Source: Rhodocollybia butyracea
Lineage: Eukaryota > Basidiomycota > Agaricomycetes > Agaricales > Omphalotaceae
Assembly: GCA_015501585.1 (NCBI GenBank)
Contig: JADNRY010000012.1
Span: forward strand, 124,001 to 188,000
DNA length: 64,000 nucleotides
Reading direction: 5' to 3'
Positions 1 through 13,036 of the stretch are shown piece after piece. The position numbers were made by a program, and so were the translations under genes. The notes beneath the pieces are model-generated. The model did not search any database. It was not told where the DNA came from and saw nothing but the letters and a program-made list of their open reading frames with translations. Numbering within the stretch: the first letter of the stretch is position 1; every line of letters starts with the position of its first letter.

Positions 1-1576
1 GATTCAGAAAAACTGCCCCTGAAGAACTGTTTTTACTGGTGAATGATATTTTTCTGGCCCCTCAACAGTGTCCTAGAATACTACTTATCTCGGGTCTGAA
101 CTATGATATCTAGCATGGCATGGGAGAAGTAGTCGGATTCTTTTCCGTGGAGGGGCCTACATATTCATAGGTACACGCTGAATATGAGTGTACCTATCCA
201 AACGGCGTGCCTCGAAGAACGCATCCATACTTCCCTTGGTGGACATAACGCAAATCATGCGGTTCCTGATTATACCCCATGGATATATATCATGACCTCT
301 GGAGGATTTATCGAGGGGTCATCGTCGTCATTAGAGACAGCGAAAATGTTGCGGGCCTCGGCCTCCCCGTCATGCACCGCATGGAACTCTCACTACTTAT
401 GAAAAAAGCTCATTAACTCCAAAAAAGAAACTCAAATCCGCTTTCCGATTTTTTGGCCCACGACGCATAACTTTGCACTCCACATTTTGGATATCTTGAC
501 ATAATGAAATGTAAGAATCAACTCACTAAGCTAGAACTGGTCTAGTATAGTCATCTCGACCGGGATGTCCTATCATCTTTACGGTTGTAAAGCACAGCTC
601 TCAGCTGTGATTTGCAGCCAATACTTACGGCCGTTTTGTACAGCCATTGGCCGTATCCAAGCCTGAGAAATTTTGCTGTGCTCAGAATAATGACGGAATT
701 GTGTTCCGTGTCGATTGTGTCGATTTTACATTCAAAAGACGAGCCAAGGCATGTATTCAAGGAGATCCAATTATCCATGTCACGGAGGACGGAGAACAGT
801 GATTTGGAAAGTGATTTTTTGGCTTGTTATCTTTCATTAAGCCTGCTTCATTTACTATGGTGATGTTAAGACGCCTTCAAGAGATTTTACGCCCATCGAT
901 GACGCGAAACCAATAACGGAAACTGATAAGTGCCGACTGTTTGGTGGCGTGAACAGACGAAGTATCCACTCTTCGAACTTACTGCGGGGCTCGACCTATA
1001 GCTAGAGGTACTAGTATAGGCGTATAATCATAGCATATAGTGCGTCGCCGGCCGATACAACGAAAAGGGTAGTATTTTCGGCATCTACTTCCGTTTCCGA
1101 ATTTCCCGTCATGTCACCTACCAGTAGATGGCTTGTACCTCGAAAGCTACAGTTTGATGGTCAGTGTCTCCCCTGGTGTTCCTCGACTGTCCTTCAGACA
1201 TCGGAACTCGGATTTGCAGCTGGGCTTGTTCTTATTTTCCTGCTTAGTTTCTGGCGCACTTTGGCTTTACTTTAGAAATTAATGTGAGGCGTATTGGCTC
1301 AGTCCGATCAGGGAGGTGGCTGAGAACATCGCTTCCCACGTCTGGTACCTTATACCTAAAGAATCGAGAAGCGCCCAAGCACGAAGGAACCTCACATCCG
1401 AGCTGTCAAAGCTTCTTTGATGATTCAATACAGCTTGTCCGACTACAGATCTTCTTCAATAACGCGCTGATTTCTTTATAAACCTCAGCCCTTGTTAACT
1501 ATGTCCCCGGCTTCTTTGTACTTTAGGTCCCCACCACGGCTCGCGGTCCTCAGCCAACACTAATCATTGGATCAGA
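1..1576. other. gene-poor left end / 5' flank of the GT2 gene
   Basis: Only short unrelated open frames occur here (longest about 80 codons), none with a recognisable motif, codon pattern or splice-linked extension. The last 300 bases are pyrimidine-rich, as fungal promoters often are, and precede the GT2 start codon. No tRNA, repeat or transposon remnant was recognised. Confidence 0.5.
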
Positions 1577-4500
1577 ATGGACTACGATAATTACGACGCC
1601 GTCCTACATTATCTCTGGGCTCGAGTAAGCTTTTAACACCATTGATAGGTTTTTTTGTTTTGACAATACTGTTGCTTCTAGACACAAGGTGATGCCTGGT
1701 TTAAACCCACCGAAGAAAACATCTCCGCAGGTGTTTGCCTTCGTGTTGAACAAGGTATTCACAATCCCTCGTCTTCTCTGTTCCTTTCCCTTATCTTGAA
1801 ACCATCAAGGTCATTTTAGGGTGTTTCCATACGAAAATCGGTATTTGGTACCATTCGAGAGCGGTGCGTGACAGAACTGTCTTGCATCTTGTCATCTGAC
1901 AGTCTTCTCTCAGCCGTCAGGCAGCTCAACCCTCTGGTGGCCATCAAAGTTCGCAGTGCGGCTGTACACGCTGCTCTTGCCACCGTGTATGATCTTATCA
2001 TATCCTGCAGACATATCATATTAACGTTATGTCTAGCCGGGATTCCGAAACTGCCATCTATCTAGATGTCACAACTCGTATCCAGATTCCTGGATACCAT
2101 GGCTCAGTTGCCAGCGGCGGACAAGGAACAATGTGGTGCCTTCATTGTACGTACTTACACCTGTTCAACAAATGGACGCTCATCTAGACACACAGCGTGA
2201 CGAACGCGTTCTCATAGTCTGGTCGGACGATCTCGATACCATTCTTTCCTTTTGCAGTGATTTTGAGATGAAGCTGGTAAAGCTCGTCTGGCGCTCACGC
2301 GCAAGTACTAGCGGAGCTGCATCACTTATCAGTAATGGAAGTGTATCCGGCTTGCCTTCGACTACTACCTCGGATGTCAACCTCACCGAAAAACCCAGCG
2401 TCCCATCCCAAGCCCCTCCCTTACCATCTCCGGCCGAGAAGACTGAGAAGCCGAAACCTAAATCGAAATGGAACATCTTCAGTTGGAAAATTTCGAAGAA
2501 AACTCCACAGCCTGCCTCTGATTTAGAGAAGGGATCAGCCCCTCCACCTCGGCCTACACGGCTTTACGCTCCTTTCTACGGCGGCTTCGGGGCCGGACTG
2601 TCTGTTTGTGAGTTGTTTTTACTTTGAAGGGACTTCGTGATCCCGACCAATCTTGATAGTCTTCATTGGATGTGGAACGTCGACCTTAATACAGGAATAT
2701 CGATTGGATCATGACTGGAGAAGGTTTTTGCTGCTGGTGACCACCCCATTCCTATTCTGCATATCCCTAGTGGGTCATTTTTTTCAGTGGTAATACTAAA
2801 TCTCATCTCATTGGCCATACGCAGTTCTTTGCCCTCCAAGCACTTTCTAGTGTCACCTTCCTGTGAGCGCAGGTCGTAGTCTTCCTCGATTCTTTTTTTT
2901 TTGACTTTACAAACTAGTTTTGGTCCGGTCTCTCAGTACGATGAGAACTCTCGTTACTACTCTGCAGTTCCCCCAGGTCCCAATCCTGAAGTAGATTCGC
3001 GTTTGCCCCACGTCACGGTAGAGTTGCCAGTCTATCGCGAGAGCCTTGAAGAAACAATGTAAGCTTGACGCCACCGCATTGGCCCCCCGAACTTCTCCGC
3101 CTAAAGGGCTCTTTGTTTCTCGGCCTTGCGCGAGATTTATTTGTTTCTCTTTCCCTTGGTTCCTCGGAGCTCTGCTAACATTTTGCCTTTGGCAGCGCCC
3201 CCTCGGTTCATTCTCTCAAAAAAGCTATGCAAACCTACGCCAGGCAAGGTGGAACCTCTTCCATCTTTGTTCACGACGACGGATTACAAATAATCAGCCC
3301 TGAAGAACGAGAAGAACGAATCCAGTTCTATGCTAATCATAACATCGGTTGGGTCGCACGACCACGTCATTCTAACGATGCTGACGGTTTCAAGCGGGCT
3401 GGTCGGTTCAAAAAGGCATCCAATATGAACTATGGATTAGCACTCTCGATGAAAATGGAGGCTAAACTCGTCGAATTGGAAGCGTTACAGGCGAGCGGGG
3501 CTTCAAACCAAGAAGCCGATGGTATATGTTTGGAGGACAAAGCACTACAGATGGCCATCGAAGAAGTCTACGAAGAAAACGGGAAAAAGTGGAAGCCTTG
3601 GGCTTGCAATGGTCGTTCCATTCGGATGGGGGATGTCATTTTAATCGTTGATTCTGACACGATTGTACCGGAAGTCAGTAAATCAATGATGTTGAAACAG
3701 GAAGGAACTGACACTTTTAATCAGGATTGCTTCCGGGACGCTGCTCGTGAGCTCGCAGAATGTCCCGATGTCGCTATCATTCAACACGAGTCTGGTGAGT
3801 GGCCTCGACAGCTACAATTTACACCTCTTACAGTATGTAACAGATGTCATGCAAGTCGCCCACCATTTCTTCGAAAACGGAATTGCCCATTTCACACGGC
3901 GTATTAACAAGTGGTACGAAAGTCATACATTCTATGTTACCGTGTTTTTAATATATGCTCTTCCCAGTATCTCTATGGGTTGTGCTAACGGTGAAGTCGC
4001 CCCGTTCGTTGGTCACAATGCTTTCCTGCGATGGTCTGCGATTCAAGATGCCGCCTTCATTGATCCTGATGATGGCGTGAAAAAGATCTGGTCAGAGTCA
4101 AACGTCTCAGAGGACTTTGACATGGCGTTGCGACTTCAGGTAGGATTTGGATCACATTTTTGTGATTTTGTTATAAATGATACATAATATATAGCTCCAA
4201 GGGTACATCATTCGTTGGGCAACATACTCAGATGGAGGATTTAAAGAGGGTGTCTCTCTGACGGTTGACGATGAACTAAATCGATGGCAAAAGTACGCCT
4301 ATGGTGTGTTGATCTTTGCTGTACAGTTACTGCTCTTTATACATTTTCATTTTCTAGGATGTAACGAATTGATGTTCAACCCCCTCTTTTCCTGGTGGAA
4401 AATGGGTCCGATTACAAAGCAACTTCGGACTTTCATCTGGTCTGAAGCGCCTGTACATTACAAGATCAGCATGTTCGTCTGATTAATTCATTCCTGTGAA

Positions 4501-5426
4501 CTCTCCGAATCCCTGACCTCCGTTCTCCATAGGATGTCCTACATGTTCTCTTATTACGGGCTTGCTGGTTCGGTGAGTTGCTTCTGTAATCTTCCATGAC
4601 CATTTCTTAATTCCCAAGCAGGCCATGCTCTCTGTCCTCAACTACTTCCTTCTCGGATGGGCCGCCGATATTGATGGCTATTACTTGCACAGTTTCGAAA
4701 TTTGGCTGGCCTGTTGCTTTGTCTTCCCGATAGCAGGGTGAGGCTCTATACACTATCAAAACACTGCGAGATTTATACTAAGATTCTCTTTAGAAATGTT
4801 GGTTTCACATTGCTCGAGTACCGCTTGGGCCGCCGCAGTATTTTATCTGGTTTGATCGAAAACTTCGCCTGGATTCCGTTCTTGTAAGTTTTCTTCATCC
4901 TGGGTTTACAGATGCATTCTGACGTTGGATGTAGCTTCTTCTTCTTTGGCGGACTAAGTATACATCTCTCAGCCGCCCTGCTCGCCCATATGTTCTCCTA
5001 CAACATCAAATGGGAAGCGACTAAAAAGGTTTGTATAATTTTATTTTTTGTTCTGTATAGTGCTGACTATCCCACGTAGGAAGTTGAACGATCAAATTTC
5101 TTTCATTGAAGTACCCCGTATCTGGAAGCGTTATCGACACATCATGATTCTCGGAGCTATTGCTATTGCCACCATGATTGTGCTAACCCTTGACTTCGTA
5201 CCGGAGGCGTGGCGTATTCCTTCTTCAGACTGGGCCATTATCCTCCCTTTATCGTGAGCCAACTCTCTAGTTTTTATCTTTTAAGACTAACATCTTGATT
5301 CAGCATCGTTACCTCTGGGCACATGTTGTTCCCTGTGAGTTTTAAACAGTCAAGTGGAGGCTGTTTACTGACCATTCCATTCTTTAGATCGTGCTTAACC
5401 CTTGGTTAATGATATTCTCATATTAA
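1577..5426 (+). CDS. GT2 family processive membrane glycosyltransferase
   Basis: Probable polysaccharide- or glycolipid-forming glycosyltransferase of family 2, embedded in a membrane, with cytosolic catalytic loop. The spliced protein is roughly 950 residues in many exons. Visible signatures are a DxD motif in VDSDTIVPE (near 3650), the catalytic ED in SEDFDMALRLQ (near 4110) and the processive-type RWQKYAYG (near 4285). Hydrophobic segments lie before the catalytic part and several more after it (4500-5400). The start is the ATG before MDYDNYDAVLHYLW, followed at once by a GTAAGC intron. The last exon ends NPWLMIFSY. Three places break the frame unless one base is changed: a missing G near 1754, an extra C near 2089 and an extra C near 5104. 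The acceptor sugar and product cannot be told from sequence. Confidence 0.8.
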
Positions 5427-5962
5427 GTTCTTCAAAGGTACACACCACTAGTTGGACAAACATTCCCTACAAATGTTACATTCATTATTGCGCTTGTGAT
5501 TGCTTTATCTTATGCTTGGTACACACTTGGACATCGGGTTTTTGCGTATTTTGGGCTATAATGACGACAAGGCGATTGGTAGTAGATGAAGTTTTGGCTA
5601 GTACTACTGATTAGCCTGTTCGTTGAAGGTTGGACATTATCATAGATTTCGTATCGTAAAATCTTATTTAACTTTTCGGCATTGTACATTCTATTACTAC
5701 ATACATAGTATATACACCACTAGCAATCCATGCGCTTATATATAGGCTACACTTTCAGGTGTTGGCTGCGCGCCGATTCTTTATACCGGTTCAAACTTTG
5801 AGGACTTTCATCGTCTAGAGCCTGCTTAAGAAAATTTCTCACAAGACAAAGCTGGATATAGCAAGCTTGTTAAACCCCTGGCAGCATGACTGACATAAGG
5901 AATCGAAACCCGAACGAACAGAGCAATCTTTAATACAGTCATCTTTCTCTGTTCAAAGATTT
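5427..5962. other. convergent intergenic region between GT2 and NUG1
   Basis: This 536-base gap separates two converging genes and so should hold both 3' UTRs and polyadenylation sites. It is AT-rich in its first half. I see no gene or repeat in it. Confidence 0.5.
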
Positions 5963-8094
5963 TCATGCCATAAAAGTCAACCCTAGATCCCCACCCCCGT
6001 CATCAATATCCATCCCTCCACCATCGACAGCCACATCTGCTCTATCTGTCTGTCTAGCCATCTTCCTGTTTTTCTTCCTCTCCTTCTTCAACACTCGTCT
6101 ATTCAAAGGATTACTTTTACTCATGCCCTCAAGCACATGCTTATCCGGAAGAGCATCGTACGCTGGAATGATTTTAGATTTCCGTTGACGTTTTGGTTGA
6201 CGTTGAAAAGTTTCGTAGGTTTGCGTTCCTGCTTGTGCTGATGGAGTTTGGGACTGGGATGATTCATGATGTATAGAGGGGGAACGCGCACGCTTTCCAA
6301 GAGAAGTTCGTCTAGATGTGAGTTCTTCAGCCGTGATCGTCCTACACGATACCGATGTCAGACACTGATAGGCATACGGAGCGAAAGAAAACCAACTCGT
6401 CTTGTTGCATCCCATTCTCGTTATCAAATTCTTCATTCGCATCCCAAAACATCTCATCGCCGTCGTCATTCATGTCAACATCGCCTCCAAAAGCACCAGC
6501 GTCAGCAGCACCAAATAAGCCCTCCAGTTCGAACGGTTTGGAGAATGATGATAGGATTTGCGCCTGACCGACATTTTCAGCGCCAGGAGCTATCGAGGAA
6601 GGTCCAGCACCGGCGGGAACCGTGGAGGGAATAGAGGAAGGGTGGATCGCAGGAGGGATAGAGAAGTAAGGAATTTTTTGATGATTCCAATCTGTGAGGA
6701 CTTGACGAGCAGCAGCGATTATGTCTGGAGTTCCACCCTTCAATAATCGACCACTACTGAGAGCGAGCATCGTGAGGAAATCAAGGGTGGCATTGTAATC
6801 AGGAAGAGAATAGATCTTTTGCATTGTCTCTTTCTCTGTACGGATTAAAATTTCCTCGACTGAGGTAGTGAATATGTTTCAACTGGGTACGTTTAAGAAA
6901 AAGGCTCACCAACTGCGATAGGATCGTCCACATCTTCGACCTTGACCACGTTTCGAAGAAGGACGCTTCCCTTCTTTTGACCTTTGAAATCTTCATCATC
7001 CTCGTCGAAGACGACTCCGGGGGAATCAACAATGCGCATGCCCCGTTCTAGTTGCACCGATTGAAGTTCCTTGGTATGACCAGGCTGAGCCGCCACAGGG
7101 CACACCTATATTTCGAGATTATTTTTGATATAACAACCTCTAGATAGAGAACAAACCTTGTTTCTCTTCAAGCTGTTGATGAGACTACTTTTACCGACAT
7201 TAGGATAGCCGACGACACCTATAGTAACGCTTCCGGCTTTTGGTTTATAAGCTTTGAGTAGCTTGATGAGCGATGGTGCCGTAGACGAAGAGATGTTCGT
7301 CCGCTGGTGTTGGGAAGAAGAAGGCGATAAGAATGGCAGAGTGGCGTATTATGTCGTAGATGTTTGAGCCATGCTTGGGCGTTAGATCGTGGGATAAGAT
7401 CTAAGGTTAAAGGAGTGAGTACGACGGTAACAGAAGAGTCATTGAACATGTTATAGGTCACTCACCGACCTTGTTTAACACGAAAACCAATTTTTTGCCT
7501 TCGCTCTCTCGTCTTCTTACTTCCTCTTCTACCAATCGACTACGACAGCCTTCTGGATCTCTCGCGTCCAAAACAAGGATCACGATATCAGCTTCATCAA
7601 TGACTTTGTGTAATGTTCGCAGATAATGTTTTCGGATCTGTTCTTTTGTCTTGCCTGTTATACCAGTGGATGATGAAGGGTCTTGGGTTTCGGCGCCTTG
7701 TGAAAACGTGAACGCGTTTTCTGCATCAGAAGCTTGTCTGGCTAGTGAAGACAATGTAGGTTCCGACGCCATGATAGAGTCAGGATCTGATTTATGGGTT
7801 GGAGGGGTCTAGAACCAGTTAGTTACGCTGAGCCTCATGGTAGATGCATGGAACGTACTGGACGACTTCGTAGTTTGGCTTCATTTCTCTGTTTCAGATC
7901 TGGAAGTCTGGGTATTCCGGGATCTTTCTTGAGTTCTGTAAAGGAAAAATTAGGTATTTGTTTCGAGAGAACAGAAATCTAGTGTACTCGATTTTAGTGG
8001 TACCGCTGGCTTTCTAGTTTCTGGAAATCCAATTTGGTTTGCTTTTAACAGAGCCAAAGGCAAAAATATACTCACTGGTTCTGCCCATCGTCAT
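5963..8094 (-). CDS. NUG1: nucleolar circularly permuted GTPase (NUG1/GNL3L/Grn1 type)
   Basis: GTPase needed for maturation and export of the 60S ribosomal subunit, acting in the nucleolus. The order of G motifs is permuted as in the YlqF/Nug1 group: G4 NKVDL first (split by an intron near 7460), then G1 GYPNVGKSS (near 7200), then G3 DSPGV (near 7025). The N-terminus has the family's basic KKDPGIP element (near 7920). The C-terminus is acidic, then basic with KRQRKSK and KKERKKNRK. The first exon codes MTMGRT, with a second possible ATG six bases later. About seven introns. One base is missing in the run near 7343: the frame changes between the conserved HNTP and TLPF, so the printed sequence is not translatable as it stands. 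It is divergent from MEF1 with 124 bases between start codons. Confidence 0.9.
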
Positions 8095-8218
8095 GATAGA
8101 GAAAGAAAGAAGGAAAGCTTTGAAGTACAAAGCAATGGGCAAGCGTCTAACGAGATTTTTTTTTGGCTCACGCGCGCTAATATTTTTCGGAACTCTCACC
8201 GGAAGCAGGGGGGGTAAA
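8095..8218. promoter_or_regulatory. NUG1-MEF1 bidirectional promoter
   Basis: Only 124 bases lie between the divergent start codons of NUG1 and MEF1, so both core promoters must share or overlap this segment. It contains no TATA box. Pairing a cytosolic ribosome-assembly GTPase with a mitochondrial translation factor suggests shared growth-linked expression, which is inference. Confidence 0.6.
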
Positions 8219-11084
8219 ATGCTTCGCAGCCAGCTTTCTCCCTTAATACGGTCAGCTCGACGTGGCCGGCGCTGGGCTTCCGCCGCGTCAAAACTCAAAC
8301 AGCCCCTCTGGCAGAGGACGAACTTCCTCACTATCCTCTTTCCGACGCGGACAAAATACGTCTAAGGCTACAGAGAAATATTGGTGTCTCTGCACATATT
8401 GATTCAGGAAAAACAACATTAACAGAACGTATCCTGTACTATACTGGCCGTATCAGGGAAATTCACGAAGTTTGCTTTTCAGTTACCTCTCGTATAATTT
8501 TCGGTTGACACTCAGCAGGTCAGAGGACGTGATAATGTCGGTGCAAAGATGGACAGTATGGATCTGGAGCGAGAAAAGGGTATTACTATTCAGAGTGCCG
8601 CTACTTTCTGTGATTGGGAGACTATGGACCCGATAAAGAACATTAAGGAAAAGTACGCGATTAATATCATTGATACACCTGGTATGCTGTTTCTTCCGTG
8701 AAAGTCATTGGCTAAGACTCATGCATTAGCTTTCAGGACACGTTGATTTCACCATAGAAGTAGAACGAGCACTGCGGGTTTTAGACGGTGCTATCTTGGT
8801 TTTATGTGCCGTGTCTGGGGTGCAGGTTCGTTTTTTTGCGTTTCCGTTTTGTACCATGGCTCATGTGTTGTCCAGAGTCAAACCACCACAGTTGACAGGC
8901 AAATGAAACGTTATGATGTTCCTAGGATTTCTTTCATTAATAAAATGGACCGGTGCGCATTCTGGATTCACATTCAAACGGCTATTTTATCTAGCACTCT
9001 AGACCCGGTGCAAACCCATGGCGAATCGTCAACCAAATTCGCTCCAAACTCCGGATACCTGCGGCTGCCGTTCACATACCCATCGGCGTAGAGGATGGAT
9101 TCCGCGGTGTTGTTGACCTGGTTCACTGGCGTTCGATCTACAACCAAGGTGTAAAAGGGTATGTGCTCAGTCGTATCACATCTACCGACGTACTAAATCC
9201 CCATTCTAGAACCGAAGTGGTTATCTCAGAAGAAATTCCTGCCGACCTCATTGAACTCGCCACTCAAAAACGTCGCGAACTTATCGAACAGCTAGCTGAC
9301 GTGGATGAAGAGATTGGTGACCTGATTCTGATAGACGAAACCCCCACCAACGCTCAAATTCATGATGCAATCCGACGCGCTACCATCAGTCTCAAATTCA
9401 CCCCAGTTTTCCTCGGTTCCGCAATCAAAAATACCGGTGTCCAGCCCCTCCTCGATGGTGTTTGTTCCTACCTGCCCAATCCCTCCGAAGCCGAAGCCCT
9501 TGCGCACGACACCGAAAAGCCACCAACCGCTCCTATGGTACCACTTACTCCCGCTGCAGAGGCACCTCTAGTAGGACTGGCATTCAAATTGGAAGAAGGT
9601 CGATTCGGTCAGTTGACATATATGCGGCTGTATCAGGGAACATTGAAAAAATCGACCACAATCTACAATGCTCGTACCGGAAAGAAGGTCAAGGTGCCCA
9701 GGTTGGTGCGGATGCACAGTGATGAAATGGAAGATGTCCCATCAATTGGGCCTGGTGAAATCTGTGCCATGTTTGGTGTTGAATGTTCTTCAGGAGATAC
9801 ATTCACTGATGGGTCGACTAGCTTCTCGATGGTTGGTGGATCAGGTTATCTCATACTACACCGTACTGACAATACCATAGACCTCCATGTTCGTCCCAGA
9901 ACCCGTTATATCGCTGGCGATAAAATCCAAAGGGATTGAAACACCGAACTTTTCTCGCGCTCTGAACCGTTTCCAGAAAGAAGATCCTACATTCCGAGTA
10001 CATGTTGACCACGAAAGCAAGGAGGTACAGTACCCGCCTACCGCTACACTCACTCACCTTAACTTACATCTCTCAGACCATCATCTCCGGCATGGGCGAA
10101 CTCCATCTCGAAATCTACGTCGAACGCATGCGTCGAGAATATAACGTAGACTGTGTCACAGGCAAACCACGCGTTGCTTTCCGTGAAACAATTACCACCC
10201 GCTCAAACTTCAACTATACCCATAAGAAACAAACGGGTGGTCAGGGCCAATTCGCCAAAGTCATTGGCTATATCGAACCTATGAAGGCTGATGAAGAGAA
10301 TGGCGGGAAGGATACAGAGTTCTTGAATGATGTGCTTGGTGGATCGGTTCCGGAGGGGTACATTCCCGGTGTCGAAAAGGTAAATTTATTCTGTTTTCTA
10401 ATGTGACTAATTCCAAGTACTGACTAACACTCTGCCTGTAGGGTTTCTTCGAAGCACTAGAAAAAGGTACCTTGTCGGGGAACCCCATCTCCGGATGCAG
10501 ATTTGTACTTCAGGATGGTGGATACCATATCGTCGATTCGTCCGAATTGGCGTTTAGATTGGCAACTATCAGTGCTTTCCGTGAAGCGTACAAGACCGCT
10601 GCCCCTGTTATTCTTGAACCTATTATGACTGTCGAAGTTGTTGCTCCGGTTGAGTTTCAAAGTACGTTTGTGCATTGATTTTTTGATTGTTGAGCTTGAC
10701 ATCCTTGTGGAATAGACGCTGTCATTGGTGGGTTAAACACTCGTCGCGGGACTATTGTCGACAGTGAAGTCCGCGATGATGAGTTTATGTGTATAGCGGA
10801 AGTTGCTCTTAATGATATGTTTGGCTATTCGAACCAACTACGTGGTTCTACTCAGGGAAAAGGTACGCCCAGTCTTTGTATCGTTATTTAGAACTGTCCC
10901 CTTGACGTTATTTCGTTCTCAGGCGAGTTCAGTATGGAATACAAGGTTCGTTTATCTGTTTCTCTGTTTGCTACCTTTGCCTGACTTTTTGCTTTTCTAG
11001 ACCCATCTGCCAGTTCTACCGCAGTTCCAAAAGGAAATTGAGGAAGCGTATAAGAAGACGATTCCGCAGGCGAAGACAAAGTAA
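8219..11084 (+). CDS. MEF1: mitochondrial elongation factor G1 (translocase)
   Basis: GTP-dependent ribosomal translocase of mitochondrial translation. Domain I has G1 AHIDSGKTT (near 8395), G3 DTPGHVDF (near 8740) and G4 NKMD (near 8940). Later parts match [17 protein letters not shown] segment near 10085, the domain [15 protein letters not shown] (near 10225) and the domain [10 protein letters not shown] (near 10730). The protein ends PQAKTK. About a dozen small introns. The ATG at 8219 opens an arginine/serine-rich N-terminus suited to mitochondrial import ([19 protein letters not shown]), but that frame does not join the conserved [13 protein letters not shown] from 8302 on: the downstream frame has a stop at 8215 and no ATG. 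One missing base between about 8250 and 8300 would explain it. Confidence 0.92.
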
Positions 11085-11727
11085 ACTAGATAGACCTTAT
11101 ACTTACTCCTAATTGTGTAGACTTAAACTGCACCATATCACATTATTCTCTAGACCTTTATGATCCGTAGGGAAGAGGCTCACCTGTCCCTCTCAGGTTT
11201 CTCGCAACTTCGTACAGGGTATTTAGTTCCTGGGCCAAAAGTGCGGGTTCAGCACTTCCTTTATTTTGAACTAAGATTCGTAATTGCTACCATCTCCCGC
11301 CCGGTTAAAGCTCGAGGAGGAATCACTTTCAACTTAGAACCTTTCCGGCCGATCCGCTTCCATTCAGAGGATGTGTCTGTTGTGGATCTTGGACTCGAAC
11401 CTGGACTTTCGGAGACAAAAAGTGTGAATAGTTAACGACAGGTACATATACTTGGTCCCAAGCCATCCCATTTCTTCGACTCGTCGTCATTTTGTGGGAC
11501 AGATACATTTTCGGTCTAAACATGGGGGTCTTTCTATCTGCCTGTGAACCAATCTCTCACCCCACAACCTCACAGGAAAGTCGACGGCAGTGGGCACTGG
11601 GAACTGACACCTTCAATGACTGATACTAAGAAAGGCTGAAGTATATTTGGGCGCTGGTCGCACTTCCTGGGCTTCCGTTGCTCATGCCAGTAGGTTTCAT
11701 AATGAAGTTCCGGAGTTGTATAGATAT
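11085..11727. other. convergent intergenic region between MEF1 and SEC13
   Basis: This 643-base gap lies between two converging genes and should contain both 3' UTRs. It holds an isolated match to a Pol III B box on the minus strand near 11390 that does not fold as a tRNA. No coding signal was recognised. Confidence 0.5.
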
Positions 11728-13036
11728 TCAGCTGTTCATATCGTTAACGCACTCCCAAATCCCCTTCAAGTTCTCCTTCCAAAGCGTGACTTTGCCATCG
11801 CCGCAGCTCACTGCAAGTAAATTACCAGCCAAACTCCAAGAGACTCGCCACACGACATCAGGGAACTTTCCCGTTGTAGTTCCTGCAGGCGAAGGAGAAG
11901 TAAGACCAGAGGATGGATCAAGAGCCACCTTCACCCAAGGAGCCGTCACAGTCTCCTTGGTCCAAATCAACACCGTTTTATCCTGAGATGCAGTGGCAAT
12001 ATAGCTCTTTGGCAGCCCAATGTTGGGAGCCCATGCAACGTCTCGAACCCAGTCAGCGTGTCCTTCCAGTATTTCTTCTTCCACCCATGACTGGGAATCT
12101 TCGCGGTATCCCCAGATTTTAACGAGGTTATCACAGCCGGCGCTAGCAAAGCGTTTTATGGATTGGGGTTGCATCTGTTGTTGACCTGGGATGGATTGTT
12201 GTTGTTGGGGAGAGGTGATAAGAGAACCGGGTAGGACAGCTGGAGCCCAGGAGACGGCATTGCAGCCAATTGCGTGGCCGTTGAAAATGTCGGCGACCCA
12301 GCTACCGTCATCTGTGAAATGTCGTTAACAAAAAAATAAAGAAGGGAGAAGTGTAAAGGCGGCGCGCCTTTGAAGGTAAGCACGGAGATTTTTCCGTCGG
12401 AAGATGCGCAAGCCAGCATAGCACCCAATTCGTGCGGAGCCCATGACACAGAGTTTACTGGAGTGGTTCGTTAGTTACTTTACGAGTAACCGAGCGGATT
12501 GAGTGTACCAGAAGCAGTATGCAACGTATGTTCGCCGACTTTCGACCAACCACCAGCTGCGCCTTGACCTTGCTGCTCCTTCCAGATTAAAACCTTGCCG
12601 TCGTACGAACAGGATGCCAGAATATGGCCGAATTTTGGATGGGCCCAGGCGACCTGCCAAACGGGACCTGTGTGTCTGTAGATTGGGTTTTAGCTGGGGG
12701 TGTTGTTGAGAAAACAACAATGCGCACCCTTTCAACGTATGGCTCGCAGAAGTTATTTTCGAAGAATCTCCCTCTACAACATCGAATACTTTGACTGTCC
12801 TATCTGAGGAGCATGTCGCGAGACGTTTTCCATAGTAATCTAGTTGTGCATCATGCTATACGAGAATGAAGAGGAAGAGGACATAAATTAGCTTGCAATA
12901 CAATATATTGTGGATAAACTGGACGGACAATCATGTCTTCATGAGCGGTTTCGAGTGGAACGGAGTCGGATACCGTCGCTGAGGGCTGGAGACTGTGTGA
13001 GTAGTCAGTAGGCGGGAAAGTGGATGAACGTACCAT
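11728..13036 (-). CDS. SEC13: COPII coat and nuclear pore WD40 protein Sec13
   Basis: Beta-propeller subunit shared by the outer COPII vesicle coat (with Sec31) and the Y-complex of the nuclear pore. WD repeats are readable in order: [20 protein letters not shown], the [11 protein letters not shown] blade, [71 protein letters not shown] and [12 protein letters not shown]. The protein ends CVNDMNS and is about 370 residues. The coding part of exon 1 is only the ATG: a GTACGT donor follows directly and a 48-nt intron (12986-13033) leads into [12 protein letters not shown]. The intron at 12312-12367 has a GC donor (GCGCGC) and is the only way to join LTFK to [10 protein letters not shown]. No frame break was found. 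Confidence 0.94.

Noticed and set aside
8219..8305. An intron in the MEF1 presequence instead of a missing base
   Set aside because: I tested the GT and AG pairs in this stretch; none gives the right phase with a plausible donor and keeps the conserved APLAEDEL.
8014..8331. Minus-strand open frame of 105 codons over the NUG1/MEF1 promoter
   Set aside because: It reads through the NUG1 first intron and overlaps the MEF1 start; it is a shadow of the real first exon.
11380..11450. Possible minus-strand tRNA from a GGTTCGAGTCC match (B box)
   Set aside because: The T-stem bases around the loop do not pair (CCAGG against CCAAG) and no acceptor, D or anticodon stem could be found; at best a chance match or old SINE remnant.
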